DNA from: Bigelowiella natans CCMP2755 | Lineage: Eukaryota > Cercozoa > Chlorarachniophyceae | DNA: 64,000 nucleotides | Assembly: GCA_000320545.1 (NCBI GenBank) | Contig: ADNK01002607.1 | Location: 45,001 to 109,000 of the forward strand | Direction of reading: 5' to 3' | Shown here: positions 26,432 to 38,652 of the stretch, piece by piece | Position numbering within the stretch: the first letter of the stretch is position 1 | Layout of the letters: every line of letters starts with the position of its first letter | Translations under genes and position numbers: made by a program | Notes under the pieces: generated by a model | What the model was told of the DNA's origin: nothing | The model's input: the letters and a program-made list of their open reading frames with translations, nothing else | Database searches by the model: none

Positions 26432-28107
26432 GTGCAAGATATAGATTGTTTAGATCAAAGAACTGAACGAAAGCAAGGTTCATCACATATCCTACAGATT
26501 TTTTATTTAAAAATTATGAAAGCGGTCTAAGTTAGAGTCGGAACTACATCTACTAATGCATGAGCCGATCTAGCGATGGCCACATGCACCAACCACACAT
26601 GTGTGGATCTTGTGATGTGTTATTAAAAATCGGAACTACCACTTCTTCATATTTACAAGCTGCTCGCAAAGGATGCTGCATGATTGGCATGGAAATACAT
26701 CACCTTTTGTCAGCATTCACCTTGTGGCCTTGTCAACATAGGGTAAACATTTTGCAATGCAAACAGTTCCTCATTGTTCAGTTCATCATGCTGTCGAGCG
26801 TGGCGCACTGTGTGTCGTAGTTGGACAATGCAAAAAGCTTTTGCGCATGCTGCCAAACGCAACATCAGTCTAGTGTAGTTGATGCTCATCACATTTGCTT
26901 GCGCTCATTTGCTTGGCGGGGACACACAAATCCCCATCTGGCCAAGCTCATTTGCGCTCCAGCAGTACCTGCGTCATGTGAGTTTGCATTGGCCATTCTA
27001 GCATTCATTGCACGCAGCAGGCAAAGCGACAGACCCATCCAAGATCTTCAAGCACATCTAGACATGCACACGCCGTGCACGTCACTTCGTGCATGCGCGT
27101 GCGATCTAGCGGTGCAAAGCGCACATTGTCAATTGATCGCATCGTCTGCATGAGAATGAAACATGAACCATGGGCAAAACGCACACACTGCGATGCATTC
27201 CAGCGCTGGCACACGTGCACGAAGCCTGCAGCACATGCTGAGCCTTGTCAATTGAATCACACACATGCCAGCATGCCAGATCTCTGCTAGCTCTGAATCA
27301 TCGGGGGTGCCATGCAACTGCACGTGCCAACGCGTGCTCATCCACTTTCTCTCCGAACTAGCGAACAAAGAAAATCACCAACGCAGGGTTTGTTTCGCAC
27401 CCAATGAACGATCAAGTTCACACAAGTGGTTCATCCGAACCCACCTAGCCACCGCAAATGCAGTTCATCATCATTGTTCATTGTTCATTGTTCATTGCCG
27501 CCAAGAGGAAGCTGACATGTCCAGATGTCGTGGACACAGTTGTGCCGGAATGGCATCGCAGTTGCCACAGATTGCCTTTCAGCTTTGCTAGCTTTGTCCT
27601 GCACACGACTGAACGAGTGAACGAACGAATGAAGCGATTCCACAGGAGCGGCAACGAATGAGTGTGACTTTGAACGTTCAACACTCAACATTGAACTGAG
27701 CATCAACGCAGCAAAACAACGTGCGCAAGACAAAACCACATGGGAGACAATGAGAACAATGAGAACAATGATGAAAAACTACATTTCCAAAGTGTGACAA
27801 GACACTTGCAGTGTGCGAAATGCAGTGCCTCGAACTGGCTTCAGTGAGGACATGCATTTGCACGCAGCAGCGCCGGAAAGCAAAAATCATAGCGAAGACT
27901 TCGAAGCATCGCAAGCATCGGGTGTCGCTACGAACAATCACTGATAATCCCATGTGCTTTCCCTTTGCGACATGGAAAATGTGTAACCGAATTTAACAAT
28001 TTTGGACATCTTCTAAGCCAGAAAAGAAACGCCACATCCGAGACAAGAAGGACAACAATCACGCTCTCCCCCACACGGAACACTCCACTACCTATAAACT
28101 TCATTTC
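26432..28107. other. TG/CA-rich island with CATTGTTC and GAACAATG runs
   Basis: No supported gene. It has the same composition as the 2-3 kb spacer and shares word runs with it: CATTGTTCATTGTTCATTG near 27473-27496, and AACAATGAGAACAATG near 27750 followed by a TTTCCAAAGTGTG word, also found near 2815. Its frames translate to Cys/His-rich strings without domains. Confidence 0.55.
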
Positions 28108-30231
28108 ATGGGGTGTGGATCGAGTACTATCAATTATTTAAAGGCCATTGACGATGAATCCTTTGGGAGTAGAACCGGAATAACGAAAACAAGCGAAAAA
28201 AGGTCGTCACAATTCATCCTTGTCCCAATCTTACGCTGGTGCCTTTAGGTGGGAAAAGATTAATAGGCTGTACCAAAAGGCGATACAACGCTGCGAGCCT
28301 ACAGCCAAAGGGCAGGCTGGAGAATTCTACTATAACAGTGCTAGGACGTATGCGAAGCCAGAACTGAAGGAGAAAGGTTACAAAAGATCATATCATACCA
28401 ACAAACAACGACGGGAGCGCATTGAGATATCTACGAAGAAAGCAACATGGTTGAAATGTCTTCTCTTATGAAACGGGGATTGTCAGGATTGGCATTAATG
28501 CGCGAGGAACTAAACGACGCAATGACAGATTGCAAGGTGGAAAAGCTCGACATATTCTCATCAGAAAAGATTCCGGAACGGATCGAAGAGATTTGCCAGA
28601 AGTTGAGTCGCTCAATGTTCCACGAGAGTAAAACCAGGGGTAAGATGGAGCCGGATAATGCGATATACCAGGCCGCGGAGTATGGACACCATAATGCAAT
28701 AATTGGAATTGGAAAATGGAAAATGGGGGTGAGGCAGACAGGCCACCCAAAGAAATACGAATTCAACACCCTCTCCGGTAAGGAATTTGAGGAGGGATTC
28801 AGTTACTTTCTGAGACTGCGACACCCAAGATTCGATAAGAAATACGATAGGGACAGCAAGAGTAAAAGGAATGGATGTGAGAAAAGTGTAGATGATGTTA
28901 GGGTACTGCTTGATCTTTCGTCATATACAAATCTTCGGGACTTAGACGAGCTAGTAGAGGGAGGAATCCCTCATCTATACAACGAGGAGGACTCTCTCCA
29001 AAGCCGTCTCCAAATGTTTGATTCCACTTTCGCAGCTTATGAGAAGGAACGGTATCTACCGGCGATGTGTCTCCTGGTAGTTCAGTTTTGGTATGATTAC
29101 TGGATGGTCAGGAAGGGTCAGGAGATGGAAGACTATGGAAAGGTCATGGGCATTGATGTAAAGACTGAAGTAAGTTCTTTACTTGCTGCTGAGGCTGAGG
29201 AGGTACCCGCTATCAACGATGCCAAAGGTGCGATTGATGGGTGTAGTGAAGGAAGAGAAGTTGATTGAAAAACAACATAGCGGATGTCTCCAACGCGGCA
29301 TCGTTAAATTAAATAGCTAGTGTTTAATTTTAAGAGCCTGACATTCAAGTATGAAACTTGTCATGTTGCTACGTTCTCCACAGCCTGTGATGAAAAATAT
29401 AGAGAAACTTACTACGGAATGCACGTGAAGCATCTATTCAAGCTGAAAGCCTTGAAAGTCCTCGAGGAAATCAGGGAAATCATATCTACTTCCAAGGTCG
29501 AAGAACCCAGAGTTTCCTAACCAATGCAGATCTTGATTTACGATCTCGTGCCCACACTTTACACAACTTTTTCTCCTCGAACGAAAACGAATGCTTGATG
29601 TATTGTTCCTCTATAATTCAGAACGGACAAAGCGGTTTCGCAACAATGACGGAAGAGCAAGCGAACAAACTTACCTGCGATTTATTGTGTCAATTGGGCC
29701 ACAAACTTTACATTGACAACTTAACCTATGGAAAAAGTACGATATGCGACCAAACATTAAAGATATTTTTAAAATATGTTACTACGATATGGCGATGTAT
29801 CTGACGCATAAAATCTCCATCTTAAGTTGTTCATCGTCATTTTGATTATTTCGAATTTATTCTCCCAAAACTACAGACATTGCCCTAACCCCGTATCTCA
29901 AAACCAAACTTTTTACAAAGATCCTGGAATTTTGCTACTATGTTGTACCTCATATTTTCGTTTTCTCGGCTAATTTCTTGCGGATTGCATTGCGGTTCAA
30001 ATTTCAGACCAGCTCCGAAATATTCTCCGAGCCATGAAAGCCTACAGAGAAGCTGTGAAACTGTCGCCCAAAAGTGAGCGGGCCAGAGATGGCTTAGAGA
30101 GAAGCACAAAAAGGCTGGAAGATTTGAAGATGAAAGTCCAAGGCCTACAGCAGAGACCAAAGCATGACGCTGATAATGCTAGCGTACAGCGGCGTCCGCG
30201 TCAGCCAACAAATATCAGCGACCCTGATTAA
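28108..30231 (+). CDS. predicted N-myristoylated protein of unknown family, weak TPR-like C-terminus
   Basis: Six exons join in phase: 28108-28202, 28249-28376, 28427-29169, 29335-29496, 29622-29736 and 30008-30231, giving 488 residues. Introns are 46, 50, 165, 125 and 271 nt. The start MGCGSST fits an N-myristoylation plus palmitoylation signal (Gly2, Cys3), so attachment to a membrane is inferred. The middle part is mixed helical sequence (EEGFSYFLRLRHPRFDKKY, DLDELVEGGIPHLYN) that I cannot place. The C-terminal exon has AMKAYREAVKLSPKSERA, which resembles the second helix of a TPR. The last intron could contain another exon, since a frame there stays open. The strong GTAAGT donor at 29170 supports ending exon 3 there rather than at the TGA at 29266. 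Confidence 0.6.
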
Positions 30232-31225
30232 GTGGCGTGGTATATGCTAATCTTTGACATAGCACATGCAACATTTAATCCAATGTCACATATTTGTCCA
30301 GCCAAGAGCTTATTGGCTTAGTCTATTTACTTCGTCATTGCAGATTGCTACAACGCGCTGCACGTACATATAGCAGAGCAACAGTGCGTGATATCATGCA
30401 GTTTTACGTGCCGCCTACATGCACTTGTTATTGCTAACATGCCTAGCCCATCTCGTACGAGGAGTACAGCATACGCGCCCAAAATGGACGTATAAGGCAC
30501 ACAAATGTCAAAGTTGATGATGGGACACATGATGTTCATAAAAAGCCGATTGTATAATTGCTTGGCAATGCAAGCGCTGCATCAATACATGAAATGCGTA
30601 GATAGGTATATACTGTATGTAAGCTCCCATACATACGATACGAATATGTCTCTTGTGTTCTACTCGCGCATACGGTGCATCGCAGAATCATCAGCCACCG
30701 TGTGTCCGTGCTTGTTAACAAAAGGCTACGCGTCGTGCGTGCAGGCTTCATCGTACTCTGTGAGTCTTTGCTGTGTCGAAGCTAGTATGTATGGATTTAA
30801 TTCATATTTTGAATCTGTATTTTTTGATTTATTTATTAAGTTGTAAACATCATTGCTGGTTTTATGCTCGGACAAATGGGAGATATATGCTTTCATTTAC
30901 CAATTACTGAAGAAAGCATCTCAAGCCATCATCCCCTCGGGACATCCCGTCTATATGAATTGAAGCAGTGGATCACCACCAAAAATATTAGAGGCGAGAA
31001 CGTTTTTATTAGCCTAGGCAATGGCAGTTTGCATAATTTATCCGCCGTATTTCCTCTCACACTGCCTAGTGATCTGATGCGGTACCTCCGAGATCAAGGA
31101 CGCTTCTTTAAATGTGTCTCGCAGACTGTTGTACTCTTTCCCATACCTTTCGTGTTTCGATCGAGGCATAATGGTCCATCGTTAGTATATCATTATTTGT
31201 GACTATCATTGTAGAAAGATAAATC
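30232..31225. other. spacer between convergent genes
   Basis: Two isolated frames of about 112 codons (30505-30846 and 30864-31202, +) lack splice partners and domain features and are not called. The stretch must contain the 3' ends of the flanking convergent genes. Confidence 0.4.
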
Positions 31226-32261
31226 TCACGGTGGGCTCTGGAAGTCGTTGTGGAACTGGTGGTACCTATGAGGGGGGGGGGGGGGGGGGGGGGATAAGAC
31301 GGACGGGGACAATTGGTAAGAGGCGTAGGGGAGCGAAAAAATAAGAATATTGTCTCTTTTAGTTATCCTCTCTTACAGTAGCTTTCATCTATTACTCCCA
31401 CCGTATTCGTCGTTGTGTCTCCTGTTTTCTAATGTTGTACTTACATCTCTGCTCGGTAGAAAGGGAACTTCGAGGAATCCATCACGTAAACACGCCTACG
31501 ATTGGAAGCAAGCATTGTTGATGATCAGCGTGTTATCATGTCAGCATCCCTCACAGATATAAGACATCCACGAAGATAGAACATAAGTTACAGATCGCTT
31601 CCATTTTCGCTCTATCTTCGGAGTTCAACGCGTGCGAGGTTGCTACCTTTGCAGCAGGGTGTCGGGCTCATTACCAGAGCCTGAGGTTGTGGGAGCAGTG
31701 ATAGAAGTAGTAGCAGAGCAGTGATAGAAGTAGTAGCAGTAGAAGAAAGATAAGAATCTTCCAGTCCAAAAGTTACTTTAAATATAAATCAATCTGTCGG
31801 TGCATGCAACTGAATCATAGCAACAAAAAGACCTTCCATGAGAGTCCATGAATCTCCTAGCACGTCTTTCATCGCCCTCTGCGTGGATGCATTTAATTAC
31901 AGTTACATGTGAGTAAAAGGATGATTTACAATGAACATTGTATCAAGCAGCAATATAAAGTAAAGGTGCAAAAGAAGGAAGAGGCAAGGAACAATACGTT
32001 ACTCCTCTACTCTTCTTCCCTCAGCTATATCCACAACAACATCCCATTACCTGAATTTCCACATATTGTGCTGAATGCACCCCTCCCGGTAGTCCAAGAA
32101 GGCTACGATACTCTGGGCCTTTGTCCTTTGTGAAGCAAGAGGAGCCATCATAGCATTTGTAAGCAATAGCGGTACAGAGTAGTAGTTGCTCTTAATAACT
32201 ACAAAGCAACTATTCGTCCAACCATCGATGAGGACATGATACAATACTCTCTCTCTCTCTA

Positions 32262-32301
<40 letters not shown>

Positions 32302-33636
32302 TGTCTTTTCTTACCTGTGGATCAGCTCTATCCACTATGGAAACTCCGGGGAGATCATATTTTACAAACAGCTGGAAGTAGCTAACGATGATTGCGAACA
32401 GACTCATCACCCAAAAGGAAAGAGGCTATGTACGTAGTGTCGTAACTGTTACTACCGTTTCGCAAAATCGTAAAGCGTTGCAGTGGGAATTTTCATGCCA
32501 ACTACTTCTGCATGCCCTAACCTACCATAATCCGCCACCTGATTGATTGATTGTTGAAGACCGACATCAGCGAAACACACATAGAAAGTTGAGAAAGGAA
32601 GAAATGAATAAGAGGAAGGAATTAGTAAATCGCTATCCACACAAAATAAGTGAGCGTTTTGCGTGGATTGTAAAATACAGTAACTACTTTATTATCATCA
32701 CAAATAGCTACTTCATAATAATCATCGACATTGCAACTTTCTTCATCACCGCGACAACTATGATGACCATGATTCCTTTCATCATCATAATATTAGTTAG
32801 CTCTCTTTGTCAATACCTGTCGCATATTGTGGTAGCAAACGCGGTTGCGATCGCCAAGCTTTTTCCCTCCGGCATATCTGAAATCATCACAGTCTTGTGA
32901 GCAAACATGTTGAGATATAAGAGAATAATGTTGTAGTAGTAGCACTATCATGATTCACTTCTTGTAGCAGTACACGGTCGCGTTACACTACTATTTGTCA
33001 TCTCTTGGGCTAATGATGTTTTCACCATGTGCAAGCATTATCATCACGTGTAAAGGCATATACCCTGTTAGTGAGGTTAACAGCTTCCCATTCCTGCCCA
33101 GGTGTTTTTCTTCCATTTCGATAAATTCGTGCTGTTTAGTTCATCAAACGAATGAGTGGGTACAGCTCAAGAATAAAATCTTTCCAGGGTGCCTTAGAGA
33201 CTTGATCGTTATATATTATCAGAAAACCATCCCCCTCTTCTACCTGTACATGCCAGAAGCATCCGCACCCAAAATAAACATCAATCTGCTCAGCATCGAT
33301 CGAATCTGCCTTCGCCGCCATCCGCGCTGTCTCTAGGGCAACGATCCCGACCACCGGGGCCTTAACTAGATCGTTTAGTGCTTGCCTTCTCCTACTCATT
33401 CCATTACTTCGCACTTGGATCCTTCCGAGGACCTGTCGTCGTCTGTGGTTGACGGGGGCGGCCACGTCGTCGTTCATCAAGGAAGTAGAGGAGGTCAGCG
33501 CATCTGGCTTCATAAATCCTGACATCATTCCTCGACTACCAGTCTTTCCGTAAATTCCCATCCCACCTCGCAGCCTGGAGTGGGAGGCAGCGGCGGTAGC
33601 GACGAGAATGGCCACAACGATGCGAGGAGAGAGCAT
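31226..33636 (-). CDS. msrA: peptide methionine-(S)-sulfoxide reductase MsrA
   Basis: Ten minus-strand exons in phase (33636-33244, 33131-33064, 32877-32817, 32538-32456, 32381-32315, 32125-32051, 31878-31833, 31680-31647, 31495-31445, 31265-31226) give 305 residues. MsrA reduces methionine-S-sulfoxide in proteins, normally with electrons from thioredoxin. The catalytic Cys is C126 in FGCGCFWHVQ, followed by HEFIEMEEKHLGR, TGYAGG, YGRLGHAEVVG, DKGPEYRSLL and YHQFHNDF, all expected family blocks. The N-terminus (MLSPRIVVAILVATAAAS) is a hydrophobic signal-type sequence, so a secretory or complex-plastid location is inferred. The basic stretch after it, before the domain, is longer than in bacterial enzymes. 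Introns carry a G/C run of 22, a CT/GT array and CTA-type repeats. Confidence 0.94.
31272..31293. repeat. poly-G run in last MsrA intron
   Basis: 22 consecutive G on the plus strand (C on the gene strand) form the pyrimidine tract just before the last MsrA acceptor. Confidence 0.95.
32247..32304. repeat. (CT)n(GT)n microsatellite in an MsrA intron
   Basis: A CT block followed by a GT block lies inside the intron between MsrA exons 5 and 6. Confidence 0.95.
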
Positions 33637-34064
33637 GGCGGTCGTCCTGTTTTCGCTTGGTGGTTGGTGGGCGTGACGGCCTACGTTCCGATAGAAAATG
33701 GGTAAATTTGAGACGATTTTGTCATCGCGACATGGGTTTTATCCGGCATAGTAAGTTAAAGCTGCTCCTTAGAAGAAGAAGAAGAAGTAGGCAATGATGT
33801 CGCGAGCTTCTCCTTTGGCTGGAAAAACAGAGTACGAGTAGATCCCGCCGTCAGAAACAAAAAAAGGAGCAAACAAGGCAAAATGATCGGATTGACAGGA
33901 GCAAGCTGAGAGCAGTTGGAAATAGTCAGTCGTCGCATGGGAAGAAACAAGCGCATTTTTTTAATTTGCTGCTGTGATTATTCACTCGGCTCGGCCTTTC
34001 GGAGAAAGAAAGAACAGACGGACTGGCGCAGACAGGAACACAACACATCCAACAACTATCGACG
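33637..34064. promoter_or_regulatory. divergent upstream region of MsrA and adenosine deaminase-like genes
   Basis: This 428-nt stretch between two divergent start codons must hold both promoters. No defined motif was recognised. Confidence 0.4.
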
Positions 34065-36428
34065 ATGGCGGCTAGCTCTCTAGCGGCGATGGTCGTAGCT
34101 GCCAGGGCAGCCTACGCGGTGTATACTAGAAGCTGTTCATTACGCAATGGCGAGCTGCAAGTACGAGAAGGGACTGATAACGATGTTTACAGAATCTTAC
34201 CAAAGGTTGGGGAATGAAGAGTGAATCCACTAGAAGCGTTACAACGTATCTGTTTTAATGTGTGCGTGCAGATGTGTCTCACCCCTGCCTGAGAATGATA
34301 TGCTTTCACTGTTTCTGCTCAGGTGGAACTGCATGCGCACCTTCATGGTGAGAAAGGATAAACAAACAGCGCAGACTTATACCCAAAATAACACATACGA
34401 CGAATCACCACCGCCCTTTTATTGCATTGATGTGGACAGCCATCGTCGTCGACCTTCTCGTGGTTCTCGTTTGCATTTCTCATTATGTGTACTTTCCGAT
34501 GATATTTCAAACGACGAAACTAGGGTCTGTTCGCGACGAGACGCTCCTAGAGCTGATGAAAGACGATATCGGGGCTACAATGGCCGAGCTGGAGGAAATG
34601 CGTGTCCAGCTGAAGTACAAACTATAATGAGAATGATGATAATAACGGCGATGATAATGATGGCAATGACGTGCAACATATTGTGTGGTTTTATCAGCGA
34701 TAAACGCACCCTATCTCAGTGTTTCAAGATATTTGGTCTAATACACAAAGTCGTGAAGACGCATGCGGCTATCACAAGGGTAATCAGTCAGTTCATGAAT
34801 GTGTTATTTTCGTGCCAGGGATCTTTATTTGGACTTTTGCATTTTTCTTTTCCCCCCTTCCCTCCTAAACTTCGTAACTTAGCCGACTGCCTCGGCAGGG
34901 CATGATAATTTGCAGCTCTCTCGTTTGCATCAATTGAACGTTTTTTGATTTTTCTACAAACGATCACAGATAACGGTCGAGGTACTGGAGGACTTTTCGA
35001 ACGATGGTGTGCGATACGTCGAGTTGAGGACGACGCCCCGAATCGATGCTAAGCACAACATGACACAGGAGTCGTACGTCGAGGCGGTTCTAAAAGGTGT
35101 TTTTTAAATATCGCTAGACATCAGTACTACGACAGCAATTACCCTAATGCAGCTGAGTAGACCGACGTTATCTCAGCTGCCACGTCCATTCTTCTAAATG
35201 AGTTTCACTCTCTTGAGCAGGATTTCACATCGCTGCGGATAGAGGGTATGACGTAGTACCGCGACTGCTTCTTAGTATCAATCGTGCGCAATCAGTGGAA
35301 ATTGCGCATAAGACTGTCGCCTTGGCAAAGGCTTATCAAACGTGCAAAGACCGAAGGGTGCCTCACACAGCTCTCATACCACGCACACACACACATAGAC
35401 AGGCAGATAATGCTACGCTGGTGCGGCTGGTGAATGATGGCGATGTTATTGTTTCCCATGCTTTCCATTTAGAATCAGGGCGTGGTCGTTGGTGTAGATT
35501 TCTCAGGGAATCCTCATGCGGGAAGCTTTGCTCAATTCCGTCCTGCTTTCGAGGCTGCTAAGAAGGTGAAAATAACCACAACTATGTGAAACCGCGACGT
35601 TTTCACTGGACGACAACAACGATCTCAACCGAAGCCATTGGAAGCAAATACAAGCTGATATGTCTCTCACCATATATCTGATTATTTTATTACAGGCTGG
35701 TCTCCGATGCGCCATTCACTGTGCAGAGATCGAAGCTGAGGACGAAGTTGAAGACATTTTAAGGTTTGGAGCGGACAGGCTCGGTCACGCCATCGTCATG
35801 AGCACAAATCACAAGGAGCTGTTGAGTAAAATGGGGACACCAGTGGAGATATGCCCGACCTCCAATATGCGGACGCTGCAGATATTGGATATTAAGCAGG
35901 TAGTGATAGTAATGGTGAAAGCGGGTGGGTAACACAAGAGGAGTACCCTCCATATAACGTAAACCAACATGTGAGATTCTTATACTAATTCCTCCCTTGA
36001 ACTCTCTGCGTACGTGATATACATTAATAAGCATCCAACGCTGGGACTCTGGCTACAGAATGGCCATCCATTTTCTATTTGTACGGACGACTTCGGCGTT
36101 TTCCGCACTAGCTTGTCGGAGGAAACCCGTCTTGTGGCCACAGCTTTCGGCCTCAGTCTCAAGCAGGTACAGCATGATTAAAGTGGGAGGAAAGTATTAG
36201 TTTCGAGATGAGATGCATGCGAGTGACTTCTGTAACGTATGATTTCTCCCTCCGTATATCATGTATGTGTGTATATGTGTGTGTGTTTGATGCGAGGTGG
36301 CGGATATTTCTCTACGAGCGTTGGAAATGGCTTTCATTCCTGATAAGGACGAGCTATGCCGGCTCAGGAAAAGATTCGAGACGGAAATAAATGCAATCCT
36401 CATATCACAAGAGAAACATGAGATATAA
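34065..36428 (+). CDS. adenosine deaminase-like protein (ADAL / N6-methyl-AMP deaminase type)
   Basis: Ten exons in phase (34065-34205, 34323-34347, 34524-34614, 34698-34779, 34970-35096, 35221-35357, 35479-35565, 35696-35899, 36032-36166, 36297-36428) give 386 residues. The metal ligands H51 and H53 are in VELHAHLHG, encoded partly by a 25-nt exon. H238 and E241 are in IHCAE, H261 in RLGHA, and D317/D318 in TDDFGVF, which is the full metallo-deaminase set. VRLLLSI-type (here PRLLLSI) and VGVDFSGNP segments fit the ADAL subfamily, which deaminates N6-substituted AMP, better than classical adenosine deaminase. The first ~35 residues are Ala-rich and may be a targeting or membrane segment. The gene is convergent with the large minus-strand locus. 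Confidence 0.95.
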
Positions 36429-37398
36429 TGTGTGTTTCACGTACATCATCTCTGTAAATGGATGCGTTACGAACTTGGCATGAAGGCTCCGACCCATGCT
36501 AGCCATGGGGTTGAACGAATTAATGAGCCAGTGCCAGGTATAGTACGCATATCTAGATATGTGTATTAGATTTACGAGTTGTAATTCTGGAGTTATTTAG
36601 ATGATAGCATTTATAATAGCTGATGATAGCACATGGGCAATGTCTAGATAGTTATTAGACTGACGTCTACTGCATTTCTTGCGCATATGTGATAGTTTTT
36701 TTACACAAGAGAGGCATTCAGTATTGCTATCGAATCCTAGCATGGGTTTGTAGATGCATGTCATTGCACCGCTTGATATGAGCTACACGCCTTGCCGCAA
36801 AATATGAATATCAAATGCACGACAGCAGCAGACTCCTGATGTGACGACTTGAGTCAGCCAGGAATCCACACATGGTCATCATTACAATAGTCATTGCGCT
36901 AAACCATGTCAGACCTTGCTGCATGCAATCACAAGGATCAATTCCTGGCGTAGTGTCTACATGATCTACCCTGAAATCGTGTAGTACCAGCTATACATCT
37001 TTACATGCATTTGTGACATATTCGCGTCATTAGCATAATAGTGATCGATCGATGAGGCTGCCGTGGAGAAAGAATATCGAGCGATTTTGAATCAGTGCAG
37101 ATAAGTAATTTACCAGGCCATTATTGTCATTCGACGATTAACGCATCCCCGACTGCAAACGCTTGCTGGTTTGCTTCCGAGAACCGCCTTTACTCCTCTT
37201 CGACGCTCTTCCCTTGTCCTTCCCTTTTTTCTCTGTGGAGGGGGAGGGTAGACATGTATCATATATTGATTATGACTTCCTTAAGAGAAGGAGGAGCTAG
37301 TAGCTGAAAATGATAATCAATCGGGGAAAAATCTGTTCGAGTAAAGAGCGTTGAATTGCACTTACACAGTCAGAGCCACTCATGAAAACGCACACTAT

Positions 37399-37442
<44 letters not shown>

Positions 37443-37928
37443 TGTTGTGAAATGTCGAAGTTTTTGCGCATGTTCCCCCGTTCCAGTCCTCTCGTCTCTT
37501 TCTCTCAAGTTGCTATCTCCACTCTCTCTACTACTCCCATTCTCTATACTTTCTTCGAGTTTGTAGATTCTATGCTTAATTTGATGGAGCGTCTTCGAGG
37601 AGGAGGAGGAGGAGGAGGAGGAGGAGCACAAATGAAGAAGAATAGAGGAAGAATAGAGATAGAGAGAGATTCAGGTAGAGAGAGAAAGAAAACAAATAGG
37701 CAAACTTAGTAGGCAGTCAATCAGAGATTATGTCCCTTCTTTCCCTAGCCACCCCCCCCCCCCCCCCCCCTCCCCCCTCTCTCTCTTTCTCATGTGTGCG
37801 TGTGGGCAAGTCACCGATTGAAGAGCAGCGATCTTCTTTCCCCTCTTGCGCTTAGCAGAAGAAGACTGAATGGCGTTAACCGTCATACAAAAAGGCAGGA
37901 AAACATAGGTAAGATACAGCACAAGAAT
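36429..37928. other. spacer with CT, GGA and C arrays
   Basis: No supported gene. It holds a CT array (about 37400-37440), a GGA array (about 37598-37627) and a C run (about 37750-37770). Confidence 0.5.
37400..37440. repeat. (CT)n microsatellite
   Basis: About 20 CT units. Confidence 0.95.
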
Positions 37929-38519
37929 TCAACCACATTTTTTCAATTTCCTGATTTGAACAATTTCTGGCATGCAGCTGCAACATTTAACCACCTCTTG
38001 TGCGCCGCCCTCGCTGTTCTTTTGGTCCTCCTCCATCAGTTCTTCGAGACTCGTCTTTGTGAGATTCCACTCCTCAATGTAGCGGGCGATCTCGGTGTCT
38101 AAGCGATCCGAAGGCGACTGTGGCGACGAGGATGATGATGGCAGGTGGTGATGGTGGTGGTGGTGATGATGATGTCGGCCATAATTTCTTCCTAGCCGAT
38201 CTGGTTGGTGCGATCTGTTGTTGCTATTGGTAGCTGTATGTGACATAGCGGGTGACGACGATGATGATGATGATGGAGGGGGGTAGTAGTAGTAGTGGTG
38301 GTGATGATAATGGTTGTCTGGAAATATCGAAGAAGTAGACGATGACGACGAAGGCATCATTGCTAGAGAAGGAGGGTTTTCCTCCCCGCCCGTCGCTGCT
38401 GCTTCTTTTGCCAGTAGTTGTTGGTGTTGGCGCTGCTGGAGAAGGTTCTCCACGCTATTTCTCATCCGACGCGTTTTCCGATTGGCCCGAACGCTGCCCC
38501 TTTTCTTCTTGGCCCAACG
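37929..38519 (-). CDS. C-terminal exon of the large CHAT/NB-ARC locus (tentative)
   Basis: An open stretch of 197 codons starts after a CATCAG acceptor that ends a (TCA)n array, and runs to a TGA at 37929-37931. It begins RWAKKKRGSVRANRK and contains long His, Ser and Tyr runs. It then has a helical part (RLDTEIARYIEEWNLTKTSL) and a Cys cluster (VVKCCSCM). The helical part looks like genuine coding sequence; the rest is low complexity. I place it at the 3' end of the large minus-strand gene because strand and spacing fit. The link to exons above 39.9 kb is not phase-tested. Confidence 0.4.
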   Translation of the reverse strand, partial: RWAKKKRGSVRANRKTRRMRNSVENLLQQRQHQQLLAKEAAATGGEENPPSLAMMPSSSSSTSSIFPDNHYHHHHYYYYPPPSSSSSSSPAMSHTATNSNNRSHQPDRLGRNYGRHHHHHHHHHHLPSSSSSPQSPSDRLDTEIARYIEEWNLTKTSLEELMEEDQKNSEGGAQEVVKCCSCMPEIVQIRKLKKCG

Positions 38520-38520
38520 C

Positions 38521-38555
<35 letters not shown>

Positions 38556-38616
38556 AAGCAACACAACAGAAAGAAGATGGAGAGGGACAGGAAGACGAAG
38601 AGAAACAGATAGGCAA

Positions 38617-38624
<8 letters not shown>

Positions 38625-38650
<26 letters not shown>
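38625..38650. repeat. (GA)n microsatellite
   Basis: Uninterrupted GA units upstream of the last exon of the large minus-strand locus. Confidence 0.9.

Positions 38651-38652
<2 letters not shown>

Noticed and set aside
36429-37090. Search for tRNA, rRNA or other RNA genes in gene-free stretches
   Set aside because: No cloverleaf with conserved T-loop and D-loop sequence or rRNA core was recognised by eye; a covariance-model search would be needed.
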